37,473 nt of DNA from an uncultured Prochlorococcus sp. (GTDB taxonomy: Bacteria; Cyanobacteriota; Cyanobacteriia; PCC-6307; Cyanobiaceae): NCBI GenBank assembly GCA_902621675.1, contig CACNMX010000011.1:1-37473 (forward strand), in the 5' to 3' direction. Within the stretch, counting starts at the first letter, position 1, and each line of letters opens with the position of its first letter. The notes under the pieces are model-generated. The model did no database searches. It was not told the origin of the DNA and saw only the letters and a program-made list of their open reading frames with translations. The translations under genes were made by a program, and so were the position numbers. Below are positions 25,176-33,750 of this stretch, piece after piece.

Positions 25176-26231
25176 TTACTTTACAGCAGACCATACTTTG
25201 GTCATAAAAAAGGAATTTGATTTTACATCTTTAAACCCTACTTCTTCTATTTTAGAGTCTATATCCTCTTTTATGTAATCACAATAAAAAGGCTCATGAA
25301 AAGATTTATAGAAGTTTTCCATTACAGATGTAAAGTCAGGTGAATCACTTATTTGAATTGAATCAGCCAATACTAATATCCCACCAGGTTCGAGAACTCT
25401 AAAAAATTCATTTAATACTTTAGCTCTAATTGTTCTAGGTAATTCATGGAATAAGTAAACACAAGAAATGCATTGAAAACTATTATTTTCAAAAGGTAAT
25501 TCTTCAGCATTACCTCTTATTAACTCAATTAAATCACCATCTAAATCTGAAATATATCTACTTGCCTCTTTTAAGTATGAATCAGACAAATCAATTCCTG
25601 TAATTTTTTCTTTAGGAAATGCAGCTCTTAATTGTTTTAATGTTCTTCCTGATCCTGTGGCCACATCAAGTATTTTTATAGAACTTTTTTTTCTATTGCT
25701 AAAAATTTCAAGTCCCTTTTTTATTGGCTTAATTATTCTTCTTCTCATTGAGTCAGCGCTTCCATTGAAAAGTATCTCTACTTGTAGGTCATAAATGCTT
25801 GCTGAAAAATCTGATAAATAACCATCTGTTTGATGATGAAAATTTCTCAAGTAATATTGAGGATAATTATCTTTATCAATTGATTTTGGAAGATCATTAT
25901 AGTTTTGTTTTCTACGTCTATCCCATGTATTAGGCATATCTAGCCAAATTTTAGGATATTGAGTTAAATATCTAAGCCATGGCTCGTCAAACAATAATTT
26001 TTTTGGATATATATTTTTTTCTGCATCATTCCAATCTTCTTCTCTTAAAATATCCATTGAATTTTGGATTTGCATTAGTAGATTCTGATCTATATCAAAA
26101 TTTTCAAGCTTCGAATCGGGCAGAATAAAACTCATTAATCTTGAACTGATCTGCTTGTGAGCAAAACCTGCAATGCTTTTACTTTGTTGTAGCGTTTTAT
26201 ATGCAATTTTTGAGATAGATTCCCTAGCCAT
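25176..26231 (-). CDS. Class I SAM-dependent methyltransferase
   Basis: The 351-residue protein has a unique N-terminal half (1-180) with FDEPWLRYLTQYPKIWLDMP and HHQTDGYLSDFSASIYDLQVE, and a C-terminal Rossmann methyltransferase: SAM motif ILDVATGSGRTLKQL (187-201), GIDLSDSYLKEASRY, NAEELPFENNSFQCISCVYLFHELP and a post-II VLEPGGILVLADS. The order resembles UbiE/COQ5-type enzymes, but the long N-terminal domain differs, so the substrate is not inferred. It lies between glnA and a small gene, and follows the glnA terminator by about 28 bases. Confidence 0.88.
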   Translation of the reverse strand: MARESISKIAYKTLQQSKSIAGFAHKQISSRLMSFILPDSKLENFDIDQNLLMQIQNSMDILREEDWNDAEKNIYPKKLLFDEPWLRYLTQYPKIWLDMPNTWDRRRKQNYNDLPKSIDKDNYPQYYLRNFHHQTDGYLSDFSASIYDLQVEILFNGSADSMRRRIIKPIKKGLEIFSNRKKSSIKILDVATGSGRTLKQLRAAFPKEKITGIDLSDSYLKEASRYISDLDGDLIELIRGNAEELPFENNSFQCISCVYLFHELPRTIRAKVLNEFFRVLEPGGILVLADSIQISDSPDFTSVMENFYKSFHEPFYCDYIKEDIDSKIEEVGFKDVKSNSFFMTKVWSAVK

Positions 26232-26259
26232 TTTTTAATTTATATATTTATATTCCAAC

Positions 26260-26308
26260 AAAAAAAAAATCAATTTGAGAATATTTTGTGATATTTCTCA
26301 AATTGATT
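26260..26308 (-). terminator. Rho-independent terminator of glnA
   Basis: Arms 26268-26280 and 26296-26308 form a perfect 13-bp stem (AATCAATTTGAGA with its complement) around a 15-base loop. Read on the minus strand it is followed by eight further T residues (26267-26260). It sits 25 bases after the glnA stop, before the methyltransferase gene. It is the clearest terminator in the window. On the plus strand no T-run follows. Confidence 0.85.
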
Positions 26309-26333
26309 AATTTAAACTAATGTGTTCTTTTAA

Positions 26334-27755
26334 TTATGCATCGTAATACATGAAAAATTCATGTGGATGAGGCCTTTGTCTAAGTTGTTGTACCTCTTCG
26401 TATTTTATATCGATAAAGTTATCAATAAAATCTTCAGTAAATACTCCACCAGCTAATAGATAATCCTTATCTGCTTTTAGCGCATTAAGTGAGTCATTTA
26501 GAGATGAAGGCACTGTATCAATTTTTGCTAGTTCATCAGCTGGTAGTTCAAATAAATCTACATCTACTCCATCACCAGGATCAATTTGATTTTTAATTCC
26601 ATCAATACCAGCAAGCATCATTACAGAAAATGCTAAGTAGGGATTTGCAAGTGCGTCACCTGATCTGAATTCTAATCTTTTAGCTTTCGGGCTTGGACCA
26701 GTTAAAGGTATTCTTACTGCAGCTGATCTATTACCCTCAGAATAAACTAGATTTACAGGTGCTTCGAATCCTGGAACCAATCGTTTATAACTATTTGTAG
26801 TTGGGTTAGTAAAGGCTAGGAACGATGGAGCATGTTTAAGTATGCCTCCGATGTACCATCTTGCTGTTTGAGATAAATTTGCATATGCTCCTTCACCAAA
26901 AAATAGTGGCTGCCCACTCTTCCATAAACTTTGGTGAACATGCATTCCAGTTCCATTATCGTTAAATACAGGCTTGGGCATGAATGTTGCAGTTTTCCCA
27001 TATTTTTTGGCAACATTCCTGACAACGTATTTATAAGTCATTACGTTATCAGCTGAATTTATTAATGAATCGAATTTCATTCCTAGTTCGTGTTGACCGG
27101 CACCAGCAACTTCATGGTGATGCTTTTCTGTGGGTATGCCCAATTCACCCATTAAAAGTAACATTTCAGATCTGATGTCTTGCGCAGTATCATTTGGAGA
27201 AACTGGAAAATAACCTTCTTTGTATTGGATCTTGTATCCTAAATTTCCACCTTCTTCAATTCTTCCTGTGTTCCATGGAGCTTCAATTGTATCTACGCTA
27301 TAAAAGCAGGAACCCTCTTTTGAGTCGTATCTAACGTCATCAAATAAGAAAAATTCTGGTTCAGGTCCAAAAAATGCTGTGTCAGCAATCCCAGTGGATT
27401 CTAAGTACTTTAATGCCTTTTGAGCTAAAGATCTTGGGCATCTATCATAGGGCTCACCACTTCTAGGCTCTTGGATAGAGCAAATCATACTTAGAGTTTT
27501 ATGTTTATAAAAAGGATCTATCCATGCTGTACTTGCATCAGGGACCATTGACATATCGGAGGCATTAATTGCTTTCCAACCTCTTATTGATGAGCCATCA
27601 AATGCTAGACCTTCTGTAAATGAATCCTCTTCTATCATGTCTGATGTAAGAGTTAAATGCTGCCATTTACCATGGATGTCTGTGAATTTTAAATCGATGA
27701 GTTCAATACCTTCATCTTTAATTTGACTTAAAACATCTTGTGGGGACTTAGACAT
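26334..27755 (-). CDS. glnA: Glutamine synthetase type I
   Basis: GlnA joins ammonium and glutamate with ATP, the entry point of nitrogen. The N-terminal beta-grasp holds [15 protein letters not shown] (21-35). Metal ligands lie in [10 protein letters not shown] (129-138), [12 protein letters not shown] (212-223) and MHVHQS (271-276); [13 protein letters not shown] (317-329) and RSAAVRIP follow. At 473 aa from ATG 27755 it has the usual length. A start 19 codons upstream (27812) is rejected because it lies inside the NtcA-like box and above the predicted transcript start. The adenylylation-loop tyrosine is replaced by Phe402 in [10 protein letters not shown], so that regulation is not expected. 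Confidence 0.98.
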   Translation of the reverse strand: MSKSPQDVLSQIKDEGIELIDLKFTDIHGKWQHLTLTSDMIEEDSFTEGLAFDGSSIRGWKAINASDMSMVPDASTAWIDPFYKHKTLSMICSIQEPRSGEPYDRCPRSLAQKALKYLESTGIADTAFFGPEPEFFLFDDVRYDSKEGSCFYSVDTIEAPWNTGRIEEGGNLGYKIQYKEGYFPVSPNDTAQDIRSEMLLLMGELGIPTEKHHHEVAGAGQHELGMKFDSLINSADNVMTYKYVVRNVAKKYGKTATFMPKPVFNDNGTGMHVHQSLWKSGQPLFFGEGAYANLSQTARWYIGGILKHAPSFLAFTNPTTNSYKRLVPGFEAPVNLVYSEGNRSAAVRIPLTGPSPKAKRLEFRSGDALANPYLAFSVMMLAGIDGIKNQIDPGDGVDVDLFELPADELAKIDTVPSSLNDSLNALKADKDYLLAGGVFTEDFIDNFIDIKYEEVQQLRQRPHPHEFFMYYDA

Positions 27756-27777
27756 AACTTTTGAGATACCTTTTATG

Positions 27778-27783
27778 AAATTA
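27778..27783 (-). promoter_or_regulatory. glnA -10 element
   Basis: TAATTT on the minus strand lies 22 bases downstream of the NtcA-like box and fits TANNNT. Transcription would start about 27771, leaving a leader of some 16 bases to ATG 27755, too short for a riboswitch. The rest of the 214-base glnA/aminotransferase gap (to 27969) shows only AT-rich sequence. Confidence 0.55.
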
Positions 27784-27805
27784 ATAACTTGATGACTCTT
27801 ATTAT

Positions 27806-27819
27806 GTATCAACCGTAAC
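27806..27819 (-). promoter_or_regulatory. NtcA-box-like site upstream of glnA
   Basis: On the minus strand it reads GTTACGGTTGATAC, which fits GTN10AC and differs from GTAN8TAC by one base. It is followed after 22 bases by TAATTT (TANNNT), the arrangement reported for NtcA-activated cyanobacterial promoters. This predicts activation of glnA when 2-oxoglutarate signals nitrogen shortage. Confidence 0.7.
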
Positions 27820-27969
27820 TTTTTTCAACACTAGATGACTTCTTTCAGTGTTTCAAGTCATAACTTTAATAATTATTTACTTAATTATTTAAATTGAATT
27901 AATTTCTATAAAAAAATATCGCTTAAATGAAGATATTAGTCTAATTTAAGAGTAATTGAATGTAATGCT

Positions 27970-29154
27970 TTGACAGAAGCAAAACTTATTCCGGCATTAA
28001 GTAAAGAGAATTTATCTCATTTTTCAAAGACTTATGTTCCTTCCAGACTTTTATTGGGACCTGGACCTTCAAATGCACATCCAGAAGTCTTAAGCGCGCT
28101 TTCTTTGAATCCTATTGGTCATTTAGATGAAGCATATATCTCGTTGATGTCTGATGTACAGCAACTTTTAAGGTATACCTGGCAGTGTAATAATCGTCTC
28201 ACCCTCCCAATGAGTGGTACTGGTAGTGCAGCGATGGAAGCTTCAATAGCAAATTTTATTGAAGAAGGCGAAAAAATTCTTATTGCTAAAAAAGGATATT
28301 TTGGAGACAGATTAGTGGATATGGCAACTAGATATAAAGCTCAAGTATCCGTTATTGAAAAACCATGGGGTGAGGCTTTTACTTATGAAGAAATTAAGTA
28401 TGAGATAGAGACTAAAAAACCAGCTATTTTTGCTATTGTCCATGCTGAAACATCAAGTGGTGTTTTACAACCTCTTGATGGCATTGGCGATATATGTAGA
28501 AAAAATAACTGCTTATTTTTAGTTGATGCAGTTACTTCACTCGGCGCTATAGAGTTATTGATAGACGAATGGAAAATTGATCTAGCATACAGTTGTAGTC
28601 AAAAGGGATTAAGTTGTCCCCCAGGATTAAGCCCATTTACAATGAATAAAAGAGCTGAAGAAAAACTAAGTTCAAGAAAAACAAAAGTACCCAACTGGTA
28701 TTTAGATTTATCTCTATTAAATAAATATTGGGGTTCAGATCGTGTTTACCATCATACTGCTCCGGTAAATATGAATTTTGCTATTCGTGAAGGTTTACGA
28801 TTAATTGCTAATGAGGGTTTAGAAAATGTTTGGAAAAGACATAATACTAATGCAATGAAACTGTGGAATGGATTAGAAAGTCTTGGTATGGAATTACATG
28901 TTTCAGAGGATTATAGATTGCCAACTTTAACCACAGTTAAAATACCTCCAGCAGTTGATGGGGATGGTTTTAGAAATCATCTCTTAAGAAACTTTGGAAT
29001 TGAAATAGGAAATGGACTTGGAGAGTTGTCGGGTAAAGTTTGGCGTGTAGGGCTAATGGGTTTTAATTCATGTGAGGAGAATGTTGACAGATTATTAAAC
29101 CTATTTGATACTGAGCTAAAGAAATTTACTATTTTTGAGTCCTCAACTTTTTGA
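27970..29154 (+). CDS. Class V aminotransferase, alanine-glyoxylate/serine-pyruvate type
   Basis: This PLP enzyme of the AGXT/SPT family moves an amino group to glyoxylate or pyruvate, fitting photorespiratory or serine-glycine metabolism. Key features: LLLGPGPSNAHPEVL (27-41), MSGTGSAAMEASI (81-93), the PLP-pyridine Asp186 in FLVDAVTSLG and Schiff-base Lys212 in SCSQKGLSCPPGL. At 394 aa it is complete. Start TTG 27970 is assigned because the only nearby ATG (27965) meets TGA after one codon. It is divergent from glnA and its 3' end overlaps tadA by 26 bases. Substrate choice cannot be fixed from sequence. Confidence 0.9.
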   Translation: MTEAKLIPALSKENLSHFSKTYVPSRLLLGPGPSNAHPEVLSALSLNPIGHLDEAYISLMSDVQQLLRYTWQCNNRLTLPMSGTGSAAMEASIANFIEEGEKILIAKKGYFGDRLVDMATRYKAQVSVIEKPWGEAFTYEEIKYEIETKKPAIFAIVHAETSSGVLQPLDGIGDICRKNNCLFLVDAVTSLGAIELLIDEWKIDLAYSCSQKGLSCPPGLSPFTMNKRAEEKLSSRKTKVPNWYLDLSLLNKYWGSDRVYHHTAPVNMNFAIREGLRLIANEGLENVWKRHNTNAMKLWNGLESLGMELHVSEDYRLPTLTTVKIPPAVDGDGFRNHLLRNFGIEIGNGLGELSGKVWRVGLMGFNSCEENVDRLLNLFDTELKKFTIFESSTF

Positions 29155-29644
29155 ACCAATTTTGTAAAATTTTACTGCATTCATCTTCTAGGATACCTCC
29201 AATTATTTCCATTTTGTGATGAGCACTTTCATGTTTTGATAGGTCAATTGAGCCACCCAATCCACCTCTTTTCTTATCGTAAGCACCAAAAATAACTTTA
29301 CCCATCCGCGCTTGAATAAGAGCAGAGGAACACATAGTACAAGGTTCTAAATTTGTGATAAGAGTACATTCATTAAATCTCCAATCATTTTTTATTAAAG
29401 ATGCCTGCCTAAGTGCCATTATCTCAGCATGACCTAATGGGTCTTTACTTATATTCCTCCTGTTAACCCCTCTCCCGATACATCTTCCTCTCTCATCTAA
29501 AATTATTGAACAAATTGGTAGCTCAACTTTTCCAATTTCATTGGATCTTTTTAAAATCGAATTCATCCACAAAGTGTATTTTGAATTATTTGTTTTTTTT
29601 TGATTATCTTCATTACTATTTCCATTTTCAAAAATATATCTCAT
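29129..29644 (-). CDS. tadA: tRNA-specific adenosine deaminase
   Basis: TadA converts wobble A34 of tRNA-Arg(ACG) to inosine and is essential in most bacteria. The cytidine/deoxycytidylate deaminase zinc site is intact: His72 and Glu74 in GHAEIMALR, Cys102 and Cys105 in LEPCTMCSSAL. ARMGKVIFGAYDKKRGGLGGSIDL is the family-typical substrate loop. An N-terminal extension of about 25 residues rich in Asn precedes the fold at WMNSILKRS. The gene starts at ATG 29644, is divergent from the decarboxylase by 43 bases and converges into the aminotransferase. Confidence 0.95.
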   Translation of the reverse strand: MRYIFENGNSNEDNQKKTNNSKYTLWMNSILKRSNEIGKVELPICSIILDERGRCIGRGVNRRNISKDPLGHAEIMALRQASLIKNDWRFNECTLITNLEPCTMCSSALIQARMGKVIFGAYDKKRGGLGGSIDLSKHESAHHKMEIIGGILEDECSKILQNWFKKLRTQK

Positions 29645-29687
29645 TTACCAATATTGAGAATAGAATTATTAATAGATATATTATCTG

Positions 29688-31073
29688 ATGGCTGAAGATT
29701 TAATTAATAATAAAGATATATATTTCCCCTCATATGTAGGGACTAATGAAAAATTGATTACTTTGCTAAATAGAGCAAATCGAACTCTTTGTGACTGGTT
29801 CTCTAAAACTGATAAAAATGGTCCTTTACCTTTTGATGAGGGTTTCAAGTGCATTATGCCTGCGGATAAGGGTAACTCTGATGAAGATTTGTTTTCTGAG
29901 ATTGAATCTCTTTTGAATAATTCATTTAATCCCGTTCATCCTGGGTCACTAGCACACCTTGACCCCCCACCTCTAATTTTCTCTATATTGGGAGATTTAA
30001 TTGCTGCTGGGTTAAATAATAATCTCCTCGCTTACGAGTTATCACCTAGTGTAACTTTACTTGAGGAATCATTATGCAAGTGGTTTGCCAAGAAAATAGG
30101 GTTTGATGATTTCTCAGGAGGTATAGCCGCTAGCGGAGGTACATTAAGTAATCTGAATGCACTTATAGCAGCCAGAAATAATGCTGGATTAGGTACTAAT
30201 CCAAATTCTGTATTACTTGTTAGTGAAGATGCTCATTCTTCCTTTGTTAAATGTATAAGAGTAATGGGTCTTGATACTGCCAATCTTGTCAAGATTAAAA
30301 CTGATGAGCAAGGTCGAATGGATATAAACAATCTCAGAAAGTCTTTAGATAAATGTTCAACAGAAAATAAAAAAGTATTTGCTATTGTTGCCACTTTAGG
30401 AACAACTGTACGAGGAGCCATTGATCCTATTAAAGAAATAAGTGAAATCTGTAAACATAGGAACATATGGTTACATATTGATGGTTCAATTGGAGGGATT
30501 TTTGCTATAACTTCTATTCTGATAGAAGGTTTAAATAATATTAATCAAGCTAATTCGATAACGATAAATCCACAAAAAATCATTGGTATCACAAAGACTT
30601 CATCTTTGTTATTGGTTTCAAATATGAGTACTTTAAAAAATACTTTTAATACTGGACTACCATATATATCATCTAAAGAAAATATTATAAATAGAGGTGA
30701 AATAGGCATACAAGGTTCTAGACCTGCAGAGGTTATTAAACTATGGCTTGGTTTGCGTTTTTTAGGTATGAATGGAATAGAAAATATATTAAAATCATCA
30801 ATTAAAAGAAAAGATTTCTTTTTAAAAAATATAAATAAAAATAAATTTGATATATATTCAGGACCTCTTCATATTGTCTCATTCTTACCAAAGAAACTTG
30901 AGCCAAATGACTCCGATGCATGGACTCAAACTAAAGTTAATGAACTAATTAATAATAATTTTATGCTTTCTAGACCAAAATTTAAAGGTAAATATTTTTT
31001 ACGGGTTGTCATGGGAAATTACAATACAAAAGAATCTCATATTGAAGAACTTTTGAGACTTTTAAATGCTTAA
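29688..31073 (+). CDS. Group II PLP-dependent amino acid decarboxylase family protein
   Basis: The 461-residue protein has the fold of the aromatic-amino-acid, diaminobutyrate and glutamate decarboxylase family: HPGSLAHLDPPPLIF (84-98), ASGGTLSNLNALIAAR (148-163), His183 in SEDAHSSFVK over the cofactor, Asp265 in WLHIDGSIGG and Schiff-base Lys297 in ITINPQKIIGITK. The lysine is preceded by Gln instead of the usual His of HKW, and GSIGG replaces A(A/Y)GG. The substrate is therefore unclear. It is followed 3 bases later by a 45-aa membrane protein gene. Confidence 0.88.
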   Translation: MAEDLINNKDIYFPSYVGTNEKLITLLNRANRTLCDWFSKTDKNGPLPFDEGFKCIMPADKGNSDEDLFSEIESLLNNSFNPVHPGSLAHLDPPPLIFSILGDLIAAGLNNNLLAYELSPSVTLLEESLCKWFAKKIGFDDFSGGIAASGGTLSNLNALIAARNNAGLGTNPNSVLLVSEDAHSSFVKCIRVMGLDTANLVKIKTDEQGRMDINNLRKSLDKCSTENKKVFAIVATLGTTVRGAIDPIKEISEICKHRNIWLHIDGSIGGIFAITSILIEGLNNINQANSITINPQKIIGITKTSSLLLVSNMSTLKNTFNTGLPYISSKENIINRGEIGIQGSRPAEVIKLWLGLRFLGMNGIENILKSSIKRKDFFLKNINKNKFDIYSGPLHIVSFLPKKLEPNDSDAWTQTKVNELINNNFMLSRPKFKGKYFLRVVMGNYNTKESHIEELLRLLNA

Positions 31074-31076
31074 CTA

Positions 31077-31214
31077 ATGAATATTGGTAGACCAAAAATT
31101 ATTGCAATAGTAACAGGGTTTATATCTATAGCTATTTGTATAGCTTACTTACTCTTAATTACTATTTTTGATTTCAGAACTTTTCTAAATGATCAATTAT
31201 CTAATTTTTCTTAG
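31077..31214 (+). CDS. 45-residue single-span membrane protein
   Basis: A 45-codon ORF begins ATG 31077 just 3 bases after the decarboxylase stop and ends TAG 31212-31214. The peptide starts MNIGRPKIIAIVTG, has one membrane span (about 8-30) and a short polar tail FRTFLNDQLSNFS. The basic GRPK before the span predicts N-terminus inside. The tight spacing and clean architecture support a real gene; from memory, similar short proteins with a GRPK(L/I)IA start occur in marine cyanobacteria. Function is unknown. The end overlaps the convergent GTPase gene by 14 bases. Confidence 0.7.
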   Translation: MNIGRPKIIAIVTGFISIAICIAYLLLITIFDFRTFLNDQLSNFS

Positions 31215-32706
31215 TAAATGGAGGCAAACTTTTATTTGATTTAAAATACTTTTTCATTTCAATTTTTGAAATAGCTTCTTTTATGAAGTTATTTAAAATA
31301 TCCTCTCTCTTACTTATTTTATAGATCTTATCTACTACTTCTTGAATTCCTCCATCTCCCCAATCTTGCCCATTGTTAAAATATTCAATCAAACTTAGTC
31401 CTACTATTCTTATTAACCAGCCTGCGGTAACTGATTGTATTGATTTAGATAATATAATTTTAGTCAAGCTTGTAGCTAAAGCAGGAGAAAGAATAGCGAG
31501 ACCTCCTTTTAATATTCCTTGTTTAGCCAATGCGCTTAGCAATGATGTCGCCAAATCTTTTGCATCTTTTTTTGTAAGCTTTATTTCATATATTTTTGAT
31601 AACTCCATTATCATTTGAAGGTTTACGGAGGTAGTAGTAAGAAAATCAACAGCTGGTAGTGGATTAACTAGTATTACTCCTCCGGTTATCCACATATATT
31701 TATTAATCACTTTATTTGACATTAAATATCTTTGTTCTTGTACGAAATTTTTACTTTTAATACCTAACTTATTTGAGCGAAAAAGAATATTATCAGCCAA
31801 TAACTCTTCACCATTATTATCTAGGGTTTCAATTATTTCTCTAAATAAACTTCCTACCTCGGGGACTAAATTTAAAGCATCTGATTTTATATAGGGAGAT
31901 TTTTGAGGGACTGCAATTGTTTGAACCAATGAAATTTTATTTTTTCTAGCGGATGTTATAGAAATTATATTTTCTTTGATAAGGTTATTTTCATCTCTAG
32001 ACCTCAAATCACATTTATTTAGAACTATTATTATTTTTTTCCTTAATTTTAATAATTCTTTAATTAAATAGTTTTCGTATTTATTTATATCCTGATCTAA
32101 AACAAAAAGAACTAGGTCAGAATTTGATGCTTGTATAATTGTTGCTTTTTCTCTTTCTTCTCCTAATTTAGATGGTTCAAATAAACCCGGAGTATCAACT
32201 ATATTAACGTTTCTTTTTAAAATTGGTATACGAATTTTATAGCTATTAATTTTCTTTGTTGTACCAATTTTTGCTGAGGTTTGTCCGACAATATTTTTCA
32301 ATAAAGATCTTGCTATAGATGTTTTTCCTGAGGAACCTGCTCCAAAAAGAGTAACTTTGTAATCTCCTGTTTTTAATTGGGACTCCAGATTATTTTTTTG
32401 GTAATTTAACAATTCAGCTTTTACTTTATCGCTAATTTTTTTGTTAATTTTCTCGACTCCTTCCAAACTTATCTTGGCAGCACCATATGTATTTTTGAAT
32501 GAAAGTGTATTTTTTTTATTTTTATATATAACTTTATAAACTATTTTTTTAAATAATTTTTTATCAATATTATAAAAAGTATAAATAATTATAATTAAAA
32601 ATAAAAGAGTATAAATATTTACTATTCTTACAAATATAGAAAATAAAATATAAAGAAATAATATCAATATTATATACTTTATATACTTTAATTTCAAGTA
32701 TTTCAT
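31201..32706 (-). CDS. Membrane-anchored GTPase with DUF697-type C-terminus
   Basis: From ATG 32706 the protein is 501 aa. Residues 10-45 form two membrane spans. A TRAFAC GTPase follows: P-loop GAGSSGKTS (122-130), switch Thr149/150 in KIGTTKK, DTPGLFEP (171-178) and NKCD (230-233). The C-terminal region (about 330-440) has GGVILVNPLPAVDFLTTTSVNLQMI and further Ala/Leu-rich segments like the DUF697 family of YcjF/Era-like proteins. ATG 32706 is chosen over 32775 because it starts one base after the lspA stop, while the longer form overlaps lspA by 68 bases. Function unknown; envelope or thylakoid remodelling is speculation. Confidence 0.85.
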   Translation of the reverse strand: MKYLKLKYIKYIILILFLYILFSIFVRIVNIYTLLFLIIIIYTFYNIDKKLFKKIVYKVIYKNKKNTLSFKNTYGAAKISLEGVEKINKKISDKVKAELLNYQKNNLESQLKTGDYKVTLFGAGSSGKTSIARSLLKNIVGQTSAKIGTTKKINSYKIRIPILKRNVNIVDTPGLFEPSKLGEEREKATIIQASNSDLVLFVLDQDINKYENYLIKELLKLRKKIIIVLNKCDLRSRDENNLIKENIISITSARKNKISLVQTIAVPQKSPYIKSDALNLVPEVGSLFREIIETLDNNGEELLADNILFRSNKLGIKSKNFVQEQRYLMSNKVINKYMWITGGVILVNPLPAVDFLTTTSVNLQMIMELSKIYEIKLTKKDAKDLATSLLSALAKQGILKGGLAILSPALATSLTKIILSKSIQSVTAGWLIRIVGLSLIEYFNNGQDWGDGGIQEVVDKIYKISKREDILNNFIKEAISKIEMKKYFKSNKSLPPFTKKN

Positions 32707-32707
32707 T

Positions 32708-33166
32708 TTATCGATTATTTTTAAAAATGTTATACAGTAAAATAATGAAACCAATATTAATAGATATATCTGCAATATTAAACAATGGAAAATTTATAAT
32801 ATTTAAATTTATAAAATCAACTACAAAACCTCTATATATTCTATCTATACCATTACCAATAGTTCCCCCAAGAATAAAGCTATAAGAATATAGATCGAAT
32901 GAGTTTAAAGTATTCTTTCTAAATATCAAATAAATAAGCAATATAGAAAAAAAAATACTTATTAAAGATAAAAATACTCTACTACCACTAAATATGTTAA
33001 ATGCTGCTCCGTAATTTTTTACAAAGTCTAATTTGAATAAAAGAAAATCTTTATTAATAAATAATTTTTTATTATAAAACATTAAATATTTCGTAAATTG
33101 ATCTATCAGAACAATAAAAATACTTAAAGATACAAAATATAATTTTGTTTTTATATTAATAATCAT
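32708..33166 (-). CDS. lspA: Lipoprotein signal peptidase (signal peptidase II)
   Basis: LspA removes signal peptides from lipidated prolipoproteins. The 152-residue protein has four spans and the two catalytic aspartates: Asp117 in RIYRGFVVDFI and Asp133 in FNIADIS, with FVKNYGAAFNIF (48-59) and GGTIGNGIDR (100-109) as family motifs. It overlaps the bioY stop by one base and is followed at once by the GTPase gene. Codon and amino-acid composition are strongly Lys/Asn/Ile-biased but all motifs are kept. Confidence 0.95.
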   Translation of the reverse strand: MIINIKTKLYFVSLSIFIVLIDQFTKYLMFYNKKLFINKDFLLFKLDFVKNYGAAFNIFSGSRVFLSLISIFFSILLIYLIFRKNTLNSFDLYSYSFILGGTIGNGIDRIYRGFVVDFINLNIINFPLFNIADISINIGFIILLYNIFKNNR

Positions 33167-33735
33167 TATTTGCTACGTTTTAAACGTTCTATAGGTTTAA
33201 TAAGTAATAAAAGTGGAAAAAGCATTAATAAATGATATCCAATTTTACCTAATGAATATTTCCCTAAATTATATAAAAATAAATTGTATTGATTGTAGAA
33301 TATGATTTGTATGAAGTTGTAAAAAATTCCAGTTAAATGCATAGCACCTATTGCTATAAATCCGTTTTTTAAAAAGTTTCTAACGTTTATTTTATTTCTA
33401 TTATTTAAATTATCAATTATTTTGATTAATGGATATAAACCTAATAAATAACCAAAATTTGGAGTAAGCAAATAACCTAATGAACCTCCTTGGTGAAAGA
33501 CAGGAAGTATAAATAACCCCATAATTATATATATCGAAAATGCTCTGAAAACAACTTTTTTATGGAAAATAAGTGTTAATAAAATTATTGTCGGAATTTG
33601 CCATGTGATAGGTAACTCAAAGTTATTACTAGATTTATAGATAAAAGGTAGTGGAATATAAACAGGTAACATTGAGGTTATTACTATTGATTGAAGACTC
33701 ACCAGTATCTCAATTAATTTATAAAAATTGAGCAT
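33166..33735 (-). CDS. bioY: BioY-family biotin transporter
   Basis: The 189-residue membrane protein has about six spans and the BioY signature LPVFHQGGSLGYLLTPNFGYLLG (about 77-99), the counterpart of PvFa.G..G.....GPtgGYl.G. BioY is the substrate-binding S component of ECF biotin uptake systems and can act alone in some bacteria. No ECF ATPase or T component is present here. It starts at ATG 33735, 15 bases after the ABC permease stop, and shares one base with lspA. Assignment rests on this motif and topology. Confidence 0.85.
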   Translation of the reverse strand: MLNFYKLIEILVSLQSIVITSMLPVYIPLPFIYKSSNNFELPITWQIPTIILLTLIFHKKVVFRAFSIYIIMGLFILPVFHQGGSLGYLLTPNFGYLLGLYPLIKIIDNLNNRNKINVRNFLKNGFIAIGAMHLTGIFYNFIQIIFYNQYNLFLYNLGKYSLGKIGYHLLMLFPLLLLIKPIERLKRSK

Positions 33736-33750
33736 TATTATAAATTCTAT

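Noticed and set aside
27756..27969. Possible glutamine riboswitch between glnA and the aminotransferase
   Set aside because: The predicted glnA leader is only about 16 bases and no conserved stem arrangement was visible; the NtcA-type promoter explains regulation.
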